The position numbers and the translations under genes are program-made. The notes beneath the pieces are model-generated. The model was given only the letters and a program-made list of their open reading frames with translations. It was not told the origin of the DNA and made no database searches. 64,000 nucleotides of DNA, taken from contig JALHNO010000002.1 in the NCBI GenBank assembly GCA_022843465.1, positions 62,001 through 126,000 of the forward strand, read 5' to 3'. The DNA comes from Pseudomonadota bacterium. Its GTDB lineage: Bacteria > Pseudomonadota > Gammaproteobacteria > Xanthomonadales > Ahniellaceae. Every line of letters starts with the position of its first letter. The stretch's first letter is position 1. This document shows positions 55,611 through 63,404 of this stretch, piece after piece.

Positions 55611-56099
55611 ATGACTGCGATCACCCGATACCTGAAGTCCCTGATGCTGCTTGAACTGCTCAAGGGCATGAGCATTACCGGCCGCTACTTCACCCGCCCG
55701 AAGTACACCGTGCACTACCCCGAGGAAACGATTCCCAAGTCCAATCGTTTCCGTGGTCTGCATGCATTGCGCCGCTACGCCAATGGCGAAGAGCGCTGCA
55801 TTGCCTGCAAGCTCTGCGAAGCAGTCTGCCCGGCGCTGGCGATCACCATTGATTCGGAGCCGCGCGCAGATGGTTCGCGCCGGACCACGCGTTATGACAT
55901 TGATCTTTTCAAGTGCATCTTCTGCGGCTTCTGCGAAGAGAGCTGCCCGGTTGATTCGATCGTCGAAACGCATATCCACGAATATCATTTCGAGGCGCGT
56001 GGCGAGAACATCGTCAACAAGCAGCAACTGCTCGCCATCGGCGACCGCTATGAAGCCGAGATCGCTGCCGCCCGCGCCCAGGATGCGGCGTTCCGCTGA
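55611..56099 (+). CDS. nuoI: NADH-quinone oxidoreductase subunit I
   Basis: The 162-residue subunit has two [4Fe-4S] ferredoxin motifs: [16 protein letters not shown] and [16 protein letters not shown], which bind N6a and N6b. The N-terminal helix ([18 protein letters not shown]) lies along the membrane. The final [18 protein letters not shown] is typical. Confidence 0.98.
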   Translation: MTAITRYLKSLMLLELLKGMSITGRYFTRPKYTVHYPEETIPKSNRFRGLHALRRYANGEERCIACKLCEAVCPALAITIDSEPRADGSRRTTRYDIDLFKCIFCGFCEESCPVDSIVETHIHEYHFEARGENIVNKQQLLAIGDRYEAEIAAARAQDAAFR

Positions 56100-56111
56100 C
56101 GGATACCTGCC

Positions 56112-56723
56112 ATGACCTTGCCTCTCATACTGTTTTACGCCTTCGGCGCGATCCTGATCGGCTCGGCGCTGGCTGTGGTAACCGCGCGCAACTCGGTGCA
56201 TGCGGCGCTCTGGCTGGTACTGACGTTTTTCACCAGCGCCTGCATCTGGTTGCTGCTGCACGCCGAATTTCTGGCCATCGTGCTGGTGCTGGTCTACGTT
56301 GGCGCCGTGATGGTGCTGTTCCTGTTCGTGGTGATGATGCTCGACGTCAAGGTGGCGCCGCTGCGCGAGGGCTTTGTGCGCCATCTGCCGGTCGGCCTGC
56401 TGGTCGCCGGCGTGATGCTGGCCGAAATGCTGGGCCTGATCGGTTTCGGCAAGCTCAATGAGGGTGGTGCCCTGGTGGATGCCGCAGCAGCACAAGGCCT
56501 TTCCAATACCGAGTGGTTGGGCCGGACGCTGTTCAGCGATTACATCCTGCCGTTCGAGATTGCTGCGGTGATTCTTACTGTGGCGATCATTGCTGCGGTT
56601 GCACTGACACTGAGGCATCGGCCGAATGTGCGAAGCCAGGATCCCTCGGCGCAGGCCGCCGTGCGCAGCCAGGACCGTATCCGCATTGTCGAGATCGCGT
56701 CCGCGAACAAGGAGACGCCATGA
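56112..56723 (+). CDS. nuoJ: NADH-quinone oxidoreductase subunit J
   Basis: The 203-residue subunit has five membrane helices, with the conserved helix-3 segment [20 protein letters not shown] that undergoes a pi-bulge in complex I. A short polar C-terminal tail follows. Its stop overlaps nuoK by 4 bp. Confidence 0.96.
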   Translation: MTLPLILFYAFGAILIGSALAVVTARNSVHAALWLVLTFFTSACIWLLLHAEFLAIVLVLVYVGAVMVLFLFVVMMLDVKVAPLREGFVRHLPVGLLVAGVMLAEMLGLIGFGKLNEGGALVDAAAAQGLSNTEWLGRTLFSDYILPFEIAAVILTVAIIAAVALTLRHRPNVRSQDPSAQAAVRSQDRIRIVEIASANKETP

Positions 56724-57025
56724 TTACCCTGGGCCATACCATTGCGCTCGGCGCCATTCTTTTCTGCATCAGCGTTGCCGGCATCTTCATCAATCGCAAG
56801 AACGTAATCACCCTGTTGATGGCGATTGAATTGATGCTGTTGTCGGTTAATTTCAATTTCGTCGCGTTCTCGAGTTTTCTTGGTGACCCTGCGGGACAGA
56901 TCTTTGTGTTCTTTATCCTGACCGTCGCAGCGGCCGAGGCGGCCATCGGTCTGGCCATCCTCGTCGTGCTGTTCCGCAATCGGGCCACCATCAATATCGA
57001 ACAACTCGGAGACCTGAAGGGGTGA
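56720..57025 (+). CDS. nuoK: NADH-quinone oxidoreductase subunit K
   Basis: The 101-residue subunit starts at the ATG at 56720 (GGAGACGCC upstream). Its three helices carry the conserved glutamates in [19 protein letters not shown] and [18 protein letters not shown], part of the proton pathway. A large inverted repeat begins two bases after its stop codon. Confidence 0.97.
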   Translation: MITLGHTIALGAILFCISVAGIFINRKNVITLLMAIELMLLSVNFNFVAFSSFLGDPAGQIFVFFILTVAAAEAAIGLAILVVLFRNRATINIEQLGDLKG

Positions 57026-57026
57026 G

Positions 57027-57068
57027 ATCCGGCTTGGCATGCGTCGAATCGCATGCCAAGCCGGATCG
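57027..57068 (+). repeat. 18-bp perfect inverted repeat after nuoK
   Basis: GATCCGGCTTGGCATGCG (57027-57044) and its exact complement (57051-57068) flank a 6-nt loop (TCGAAT). The hairpin would be very stable. No T-run follows, so it is not a standard terminator; it may shape mRNA processing between nuoK and nuoL. Confidence 0.9.
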
Positions 57069-57077
57069 AACGCCCGT

Positions 57078-57176
57078 GTAGGTGCGGGGCTTGCCCCGCA
57101 CGCTCTGAATGTAAGTGCGGGGCCTGCCCCGAAAGCGTTACCTGTAGATGCGGGGCTTGCCCCGCATGTTTTCCCG
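57078..57176 (+). repeat. Three tandem 33-bp GTAG-headed REP palindromes
   Basis: Copies start at 57078, 57111 and 57144, exactly 33 bp apart, each opening with TGTAG or TGTAA. Each carries a hairpin with a GCGGGGC arm: GTGCGGGGC/GCCCCGCAC in copy 1, a broken right arm in copy 2, and ATGCGGGGC/GCCCCGCAT with compensated ends in copy 3. The GTAG head plus palindrome is the REP architecture known from RAYT-mobilised repeats, such as the SMAG elements of Stenotrophomonas. Confidence 0.88.
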
Positions 57177-57246
57177 GTCGCGGTTGGAACGCACTCCATG
57201 GCGCGTGGGTCTGGACCCGCAGCCACAACGAAGAAGAGATGTGAAC

Positions 57247-59343
57247 ATGCAATCGATGCTTCTCACCATTGCGCTGGCCCCCTTGTTCGGTGCAGTCGTT
57301 GCCGGCTTGTTCGGCCGCCAGATCGGTCGGGTTGGTGCCCACACCGTCACGATTGCGGGTGTCGCCCTTTCACTGGTGCTGTCCCTGGTGGTGTTCAAAC
57401 GCCTCGCGTTTGACGGTGCGCCGGTCTTCAACGAGAACATCTATACCTGGTACCAGATCGGTTCGTACAGCGCGCACGTCGGTTTCCTGATCGATCGCTT
57501 GACCGCGGTGATGATGGTCGTGGTGACCTTCGTATCGCTGATGGTGCATGTCTACACGATCGGCTACATGAAGGACGATCCGGGCTACCAGCGCTTCTTC
57601 AGCTACATCGCTTTGTTCACGTTCTCGATGCTGATGCTGGTGATGAGCAATAATTTCCTCCAGCTTTTCTTCGGCTGGGAAGCGGTCGGTCTGGTGTCCT
57701 ACCTGCTGATCGGATTCTGGTTCAAGCGGCCGACGGCGATCTTCGCCAACCTGAAGGCGTTCCTGGTCAACCGTGTCGGCGACTTCGGCTTTCTGCTCGG
57801 CATCGCCGCGGTACTGATGTATTTCGGCAGCCTCGATTACGCCACGGTGTTTGCGAATCGCGAGTCCATCGTTGGCAAGGAGATCGAGATCTTCTCCGGC
57901 TACGCCTGGGCAGTTCCGACGGTGATCGGCATCCTGCTGTTCATTGGTGCCATGGGCAAATCGGCACAGGTTCCCCTGCATGTCTGGCTGCCGGATTCAA
58001 TGGAAGGCCCGACGCCAATCTCGGCACTGATCCACGCGGCGACCATGGTCACCGCCGGCATCTTCATGGTGGCGCGGATGTCGCCGCTGTACGAGCTCTC
58101 GGAGACAGCGCTCGCTTTCGTGGTCGTCATCGGTGCCACCACGGCGCTGTTCACCGGACTGATCGGTCTGGTACAGAACGACATCAAGCGCGTGGTCGCC
58201 TATTCGACCCTCTCGCAACTCGGTTACATGACCGTCGCCCTGGGTGCTTCAGCCTACGGTGCTGCGATCTTCCATCTGATGACCCATGCCTTCTTCAAGG
58301 CCTTGCTGTTCCTTGGTGCCGGCTCGGTGATCATTGCCATGCATCACGAGCAGGACATGCGTTACATGGGCGGACTGCGCAAGTACATGCCGATCACCTA
58401 CTGGACCGCCGTTCTCGGTACCCTGGCTTTGGTCGGTACCCCGCTGTTTTCCGGCTTCTATTCGAAGGACGCGATCATCGAAGCGGTGCACCACGCGTCG
58501 GCGCAGGGTGGCGCGGCCTATACCTACGCGTACTGGTGCGTTCTGCTGGGCGTGTTCGTGACGGCGCTGTACAGCTTCCGTCTGCTCTACATGACCTTCC
58601 ATGGCAGGGAGCGCTTTGTGGTCGCCGACCATGGAAGCGATCATGCCCCGCTCGCGGGTTCGGCGCCTGCGCCGGCAGTGAGCAGTCACGGCAACGATCA
58701 TCACGCCAACGACAAGGCCGACGCGCACGACCACCACCATGGGCATCAGCCAGGTCATCTCGAGCACGCGCCACACGAGTCGCCGTGGGTGGTCACCCTG
58801 CCGCTGATCCTGCTGGCGATTCCCTCGGTGTGCATCGCCTGGTTCTTCGTCGAGCCGATGCTGTTCGGCGGCTTTTTCGACGGTGCCATCGTGGTGGCAC
58901 CTGCGCATGATGTGCTGGCGGAAATGGGCAAGGACTTCCATGGCGTGCTTGCCTTTGCACTGCACGGTATCCAGACGCCGCCGTTCTGGTTCGCCTTTGC
59001 CGGCTTCGCGGTGGCGACCTATGTCTATCTGTTCAATCCGGCCATGGCAGATCGTGCCGCCCGCCTGTTTGCGCCCCTGGTCCGCCTGCTCGAGCGCAAG
59101 TACGGGTTTGACGAGCTCTATCAGGCGGTGTTCGCGCGCGGCAGCCTGTTGCTGGGTCGCGGCCTCTGGAAGTGGGGCGATGCGCGCCTGATCGATGGCT
59201 GGATCGTCAATGGCTCGGCCGCCCTGGTCGATCGCAGCTCCGGCATTCTGCGCTGGATGCAGTCCGGCTACCTGTACCACTACGCCTTCGCGATGATCCT
59301 GGGGTTGATAGCGCTGCTTGGCGCCTTCCTCTGGCTGAAATAA
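57247..59343 (+). CDS. nuoL: NADH-quinone oxidoreductase subunit L
   Basis: The 698-residue antiporter-like proton pump starts at the ATG at 57247, preceded by AAGAAGAG. Key features are FGWEAVGLVSYLLIGFWF and the charged helix segments GAMGKSAQVPLHVWLPDSME and STLSQLGYMTVALG. A long lateral helix and the last membrane helix lie at the C-terminus. Unusually, a loop at about 461-511 holds 13 histidines. A 221-bp gap with repeats separates it from nuoK, while other nuo gaps are at most about 20 bp. Confidence 0.96.
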   Translation: MQSMLLTIALAPLFGAVVAGLFGRQIGRVGAHTVTIAGVALSLVLSLVVFKRLAFDGAPVFNENIYTWYQIGSYSAHVGFLIDRLTAVMMVVVTFVSLMVHVYTIGYMKDDPGYQRFFSYIALFTFSMLMLVMSNNFLQLFFGWEAVGLVSYLLIGFWFKRPTAIFANLKAFLVNRVGDFGFLLGIAAVLMYFGSLDYATVFANRESIVGKEIEIFSGYAWAVPTVIGILLFIGAMGKSAQVPLHVWLPDSMEGPTPISALIHAATMVTAGIFMVARMSPLYELSETALAFVVVIGATTALFTGLIGLVQNDIKRVVAYSTLSQLGYMTVALGASAYGAAIFHLMTHAFFKALLFLGAGSVIIAMHHEQDMRYMGGLRKYMPITYWTAVLGTLALVGTPLFSGFYSKDAIIEAVHHASAQGGAAYTYAYWCVLLGVFVTALYSFRLLYMTFHGRERFVVADHGSDHAPLAGSAPAPAVSSHGNDHHANDKADAHDHHHGHQPGHLEHAPHESPWVVTLPLILLAIPSVCIAWFFVEPMLFGGFFDGAIVVAPAHDVLAEMGKDFHGVLAFALHGIQTPPFWFAFAGFAVATYVYLFNPAMADRAARLFAPLVRLLERKYGFDELYQAVFARGSLLLGRGLWKWGDARLIDGWIVNGSAALVDRSSGILRWMQSGYLYHYAFAMILGLIALLGAFLWLK

Positions 59344-59364
59344 GAAGAACGGGAATCCTGAATC

Positions 59365-60873
59365 ATGTCGCATCATCTTCTCAGTTGGTTGATCTGGCTG
59401 CCGGTACTCGGCGCGGTCGCCGCCGTCGTGCTCGGTCACAGCAATGCGCAGCGCGCGCGCTGGATTGCGCTGGCGACCGCCATAGCCACCTTCGTCCTCA
59501 GCATCGGTCTGTACTGTGGCTATTCGGCCGAGGCTGGCTCTCTGCAGTTCGTCGAGAAGTACCTGTGGCTGGGCGTGCTGAATGTGCACTATCACCTGGC
59601 AGTAGACGGCATCTCGGTCGCTCTGATCGTGTTGACCAGTTTCACCACGGTGCTGGTACTGATCGGTGCCTGGTCGGCGATCGAGGAGAAGGTGCATCAG
59701 TACGTCGCCTGCTTCCTGTTGCTGGAAGCCTTGATGATCGGCGTCTTCTGTGCCCGCGATGCCTTGCTGTTCTACATGTTCTTCGAGGCGATGCTGATCC
59801 CGATGTTCATCATCATCGGCATCTGGGGCGGGCCACGCCGCGTCTACGCCACCATCAAGTTCTTCCTGTACACGTTCTTCGGCTCGATCTTCATGCTGAT
59901 CGGCCTGATCTACCTCTATCTGAAGACCGGAAGCTTCGATCTGGATTATCTGGCGCGCTATCCGCTGTCGCTGACCGAGCAGATCTGGTTGTTCCTGTCC
60001 TTCCTGCTGGCGTTCTCGGTCAAGGTACCGATGTTCCCGGTGCACACCTGGTTGCCGGACGCGCACGTCGAGGCGCCCACGGGTGGCTCGGTCATTCTGG
60101 CCGCGATCATGCTGAAGATCGGCGGCTATGGCTTCCTGCGCTTCTCACTGCCGATCACGCCGGATGCGTCGCACGAACTGGCCTGGCTGGTGATCGCGAT
60201 GTCGCTGATCGCGGTGGTCTATATCGGCTTCGTCGCCCTCGTCCAGGAAGACATGAAGAAGCTGATCGCCTATTCGTCGATTTCACACATGGGTTTCGTC
60301 ACCCTGGGTGCCTTCGTGGCGTTCGAACTCGCGCGGGAAGTGGGTGCCGGTGATGCCGCGCGTCTGGCCCTGCAGGGTTCGATGGTGCAGATGATCTCGC
60401 ATGGATTCATTTCGGCAGCAATGTTCAGCTGCGTCGGTGTCGTCTACGACCGCATGCACAGCCGGATGATCAAGGACTATGGTGGGGTCGCCAATACCAT
60501 GCCCTGGTTCGCCGCCTTCATGGTGTTCTTTGCGATGGCCAACAGCGGATTGCCGGGTACCTCCGGGTTTGTTGGCGAGTTCATGGTCATCGTCGCCAGC
60601 TTCCAGGCCAGTCCACTGATTGCGGCGACCGCAGCCATCACGCTGGTTGTGGGTGCCGCCTATACGCTGTGGCTGGTGAAGCGTGTGCTGTTTGGCGAGG
60701 TGGCCAATCCGCAGGTGGCAGCGCTGACCGATATCAATGCCCGCGAGGCGATCGTTCTCGGCGGTTTTGCCGCGGCCACCCTGTTGTTCGGCGTCTGGCC
60801 GGCCCCACTGACTGAGCTGATGGATGCATCGCTGCAGCAAGTGGTCCAGCAACTGATGCACGTCAAGGTTTGA
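59365..60873 (+). CDS. nuoM: NADH-quinone oxidoreductase subunit M
   Basis: The 502-residue antiporter-like subunit has about 14 helices. Conserved features are EAMLIPMFIIIGIWGGPRR, FSVKVPMFPVHTWLPDAHVE and AYSSISHMGFVTLGAF. It pumps protons in complex I. It starts 21 bp after nuoL and is followed 11 bp later by nuoN. Confidence 0.97.
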   Translation: MSHHLLSWLIWLPVLGAVAAVVLGHSNAQRARWIALATAIATFVLSIGLYCGYSAEAGSLQFVEKYLWLGVLNVHYHLAVDGISVALIVLTSFTTVLVLIGAWSAIEEKVHQYVACFLLLEALMIGVFCARDALLFYMFFEAMLIPMFIIIGIWGGPRRVYATIKFFLYTFFGSIFMLIGLIYLYLKTGSFDLDYLARYPLSLTEQIWLFLSFLLAFSVKVPMFPVHTWLPDAHVEAPTGGSVILAAIMLKIGGYGFLRFSLPITPDASHELAWLVIAMSLIAVVYIGFVALVQEDMKKLIAYSSISHMGFVTLGAFVAFELAREVGAGDAARLALQGSMVQMISHGFISAAMFSCVGVVYDRMHSRMIKDYGGVANTMPWFAAFMVFFAMANSGLPGTSGFVGEFMVIVASFQASPLIAATAAITLVVGAAYTLWLVKRVLFGEVANPQVAALTDINAREAIVLGGFAAATLLFGVWPAPLTELMDASLQQVVQQLMHVKV

Positions 60874-60884
60874 GGAGATTGACC

Positions 60885-62339
60885 ATGGGTCCGATTTCAA
60901 TGGCCGATCTGCTGCCCCTGGTGCCGGAGAGCTTCCTGCTCGGCTCCCTGTGCATCCTGTTGCTGGCTGACCTGTTTATCCGCCAGAGTCAACGCGCGGT
61001 CACTCACTGGCTGGCGATCGCCATGCTGTTGCTGACTGCCGGTCTGGTCTGGCGGGCGAGTGGCGACAGTGCACTGGCGAGCACGGCTTTTGGTGGCATG
61101 TTCGTCAACGACGGGGTCGCGGCGATCTGCAAGATCTTCATCCTGATCAGCACGGCCCTGGTGTTCGTGTACGCCAAGCCCTACCTGATTCCGCGGCGCC
61201 TGTTTCAGGGCGAGTTCTACACCCTGGTGCTGTTCGCGGTGCTCGGCATGATGTTTCTGGCCTCTGCGGGCAACATGCTGACGGCCTATCTGGGGCTGGA
61301 GTTGCTGGCTCTGCCGTCCTACGCCCTGGTTGCGCTCGATCGCGACAATGGTCGCTCGTCGGAAGCAGCAATGAAGTATTTCGTGCTCGGTGCGCTGGCA
61401 TCCGGCATGCTGCTGTACGGAATCAGCATGATCTACGGCGCGACGGGTTCGCTCGACTTCGCCAGCATCCGCGGTGCTCTGGTCAGCAACGCGCCGCATC
61501 CCTGGCTGCTGAGCTTCGGACTGGTCTTCATCGTGATCGGCATTGCCTTCAAGCTTGGTGCGGTGCCGTTCCACATGTGGGTGCCCGACGTCTATCAGGG
61601 TTCGCCGACAGCCGTCACCATGTTCATCGGCAGTGCGCCAAAGATCGCCGGCTTTGTGCTCGCCTATAGACTGCTCGAGGATGCCCTGGCGCCCTTGTTT
61701 GCCGACTGGCGCGGCATGCTGGCGGTGCTGGCGCTGCTGTCGCTCGCGATCGGCAATCTGGTGGCAATTGCCCAGACCAATCTGAAGCGCATGCTGGCCT
61801 ACTCGACCATCTCACATGTCGGCTTTCTGCTGCTCGGGCTGATGGCGGGCACGATCGAAGGCTACGCCGCATCGCTGTTCTATGCCGTCACCTATGCGAT
61901 CACGGCGACCGCCGCTTTCGGCATGATCGTCTACATGTCGCGCGCCGGCTTTGAGGCCGAGGAGATCGACGATTTCCGCGGGCTCAACCAGCGCAACGGC
62001 TGGTATGCCCTGCTGGTCCTTCTGGTCATGGCATCGCTGGCCGGTATTCCGCTGTTCGTGGGTTTCCTGGCGAAATTGCAGGTACTCAAGGCTGCCGTCG
62101 ACTCCGGGATGCTGTGGTTGGCCGTGGTCGCTGGCGCCTTCGCGGTGATCGGTGCGTTCTACTATCTGCGCGTCATCAAGGTGGTCTATTTTGACGACCC
62201 GCCCGCGGAAGCGTTGCCTGCTGCGCCGGCGGACCTTCCGTTCAATCTGGTGCTGGGAGCCAACGCGCTGGCGCTGGTTGGATTGGGCGTGCTGGGTGGT
62301 CCGCTGATGGCCTGGTGTGTGCGCGCAGTGGCCGGCTGA
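60885..62339 (+). CDS. nuoN: NADH-quinone oxidoreductase subunit N
   Basis: The 484-residue third antiporter-like subunit starts at an ATG with AGGAG upstream. It has GLELLALPSYALVALDRDN, AFKLGAVPFHMWVPDVYQGS and AYSTISHVGFLLLGLM. It is the last gene of the 14-gene nuo operon, upstream of tRNA-fMet and rimP. No strong terminator was seen directly after its stop, so read-through into the tRNA is possible. Confidence 0.97.
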   Translation: MGPISMADLLPLVPESFLLGSLCILLLADLFIRQSQRAVTHWLAIAMLLLTAGLVWRASGDSALASTAFGGMFVNDGVAAICKIFILISTALVFVYAKPYLIPRRLFQGEFYTLVLFAVLGMMFLASAGNMLTAYLGLELLALPSYALVALDRDNGRSSEAAMKYFVLGALASGMLLYGISMIYGATGSLDFASIRGALVSNAPHPWLLSFGLVFIVIGIAFKLGAVPFHMWVPDVYQGSPTAVTMFIGSAPKIAGFVLAYRLLEDALAPLFADWRGMLAVLALLSLAIGNLVAIAQTNLKRMLAYSTISHVGFLLLGLMAGTIEGYAASLFYAVTYAITATAAFGMIVYMSRAGFEAEEIDDFRGLNQRNGWYALLVLLVMASLAGIPLFVGFLAKLQVLKAAVDSGMLWLAVVAGAFAVIGAFYYLRVIKVVYFDDPPAEALPAAPADLPFNLVLGANALALVGLGVLGGPLMAWCVRAVAG

Positions 62340-62520
62340 TGCGCTGCGCTGCGGGTGGCGGGCAAGTGCTGCGCCGCCTCGGTTGCCTGGTCACCCGTGC
62401 GGACGGGTTCATTGGGGTTCAGTATCGCCGAGACTGCGCGGCATCAGCCTCTGCGCATCAGTGCGGGAGATTTTTCGCACTGGATTGCGTCGCTGATTAT
62501 CGCTGCGCCGCCAAATAAAG

Positions 62521-62549
62521 TTGCTTTGCAGGTACGCACTGATTACACT
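62521..62549 (+). promoter_or_regulatory. Candidate promoter for tRNA-fMet
   Basis: TTGCTT (62521-62526), a 17-bp spacer and TACACT (62544-62549) precede the tRNA by 13 bases. Matches to consensus are moderate (3 and 4 of 6). The 223-bp gap before the tRNA (62340-62562) holds no gene. Confidence 0.4.
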
Positions 62550-62562
62550 GCGCGCCGGCTGA

Positions 62563-62639
62563 TGCGGGGTGGAGCAGTCTGGCAGCTCGTCGGGCTCATA
62601 ACCCGAAGGTCGCAGGTTCAAATCCTGCCCCCGCTACCA
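62563..62639 (+). tRNA. Initiator tRNA-fMet (anticodon CAT)
   Basis: The 77-nt gene has the anticodon arm with three consecutive G-C pairs (GGGCTCATAACCC) and an unpaired 1-72 position (U1 opposite U72). Both are hallmarks of the bacterial initiator. The CCA end is encoded. Its position before rimP-nusA matches metY in E. coli. Confidence 0.97.
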
Positions 62640-62651
62640 TCGGTACCTGGG

Positions 62652-62680
62652 AAAAGCCTCTACTGGAGGCTTTTTTCTTT
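62652..62680 (+). terminator. Intrinsic terminator after tRNA-fMet
   Basis: AAAAGCCTC (62652-62660) pairs with GAGGCTTTT (62666-62674) over a 5-nt loop and runs into a T-rich tract. It lies 12 bases beyond the tRNA end. Confidence 0.88.
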
Positions 62681-62746
62681 TGAGTCGAATGGATTCCGGA
62701 GCAATCCGGCATTCACGCGCAGGGACGCAAGGCCCAAGCGCGAACG

Positions 62747-62773
62747 AACGGGCCGGTGCGCCCGTTTTTTTTT
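62747..62773 (+). terminator. Second intrinsic terminator upstream of rimP
   Basis: AACGGGC (62747-62753) pairs with GCCCGTT (62760-62766) over a 6-nt loop. The T-run covers 62765-62773 (nine Ts). It ends 49 bases before the rimP start, so it may act as an attenuator of rimP-nusA. Confidence 0.85.
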
Positions 62774-62822
62774 GGTTCTTGTTCATTGTCGATCTGTTTC
62801 AACAGGTGATCTGGATTTTCCC

Positions 62823-63359
62823 GTGAATGCTCAGCAACTGACCCAATTGATCTCGCCCATAGTCACGACACTCGGTCTCGAGTGCCTGGGAGTCGAGTAT
62901 GGGCAACACAGCAGCAACAGCCTGCTGCGCATCTACATCGATGTTGCGGATCGTCCGGTGACCGTCGAGGATTGTGAAATCGTCAGCCGTGAGGTCAGTG
63001 CGCTGATGGATGTCAACGATCCGATCAGCGGTCACTACACGCTGGAAGTCTCGTCGCCGGGACTCGATCGGCCCCTGTTCACTGCGGCGCAGTTCGAGCG
63101 CTTTGTCGGTTCGGTGGCAAAAGTGAGCGTCAGCCTGCCGATTTCGGGGCGCAAACGTTTCCAAGGGCGTATCCTGCGAGTTGCAGACCAGTCGATCGTG
63201 CTCGACCAGGATGGTCTGGAGGTGACAATCGGCCACGACAACGTCGAAAAGGCGCGACTGGTCCCTGATTTTGGTCCCGCTGCCCCGGTCCGGCCGCGCT
63301 CTCCGTCGAAGGCGGGCGCGCCAGCAAAGGGCAAGCGGAGCAATGCAAAGAAGAAGTAG
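62823..63359 (+). CDS. rimP: Ribosome maturation factor RimP
   Basis: The 178-residue product starts at a GTG at 62823, giving MNAQQLTQLISPIVTTLGLE. The N-terminal domain has VEDCEIVSREVSALMDVNDP, and the conserved VSSPGLDRPLFTAAQFERFVG leads into the SH3-like C-terminal domain. RimP assists 30S subunit assembly. The Lys/Pro/Ala-rich tail (about 25 residues) makes it longer than the usual 150. It is followed by nusA, as in most proteobacteria. Confidence 0.95.
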   Translation: MNAQQLTQLISPIVTTLGLECLGVEYGQHSSNSLLRIYIDVADRPVTVEDCEIVSREVSALMDVNDPISGHYTLEVSSPGLDRPLFTAAQFERFVGSVAKVSVSLPISGRKRFQGRILRVADQSIVLDQDGLEVTIGHDNVEKARLVPDFGPAAPVRPRSPSKAGAPAKGKRSNAKKK

Positions 63360-63404
63360 TTTCATGAATCTGTCGTGCCTGCGGGTGCGGTTTCTGGAGT
63401 TGAT

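Noticed and set aside
57078-57176. Short CRISPR array
   Set aside because: The 33-bp units abut with no unique spacers, are themselves palindromic and carry a GTAG head. There are no cas genes nearby.
58249-60066. 605-residue minus-strand reading frame across nuoL-nuoM
   Set aside because: Antisense to conserved complex I subunits, with a Gln/Arg/His-rich composition.
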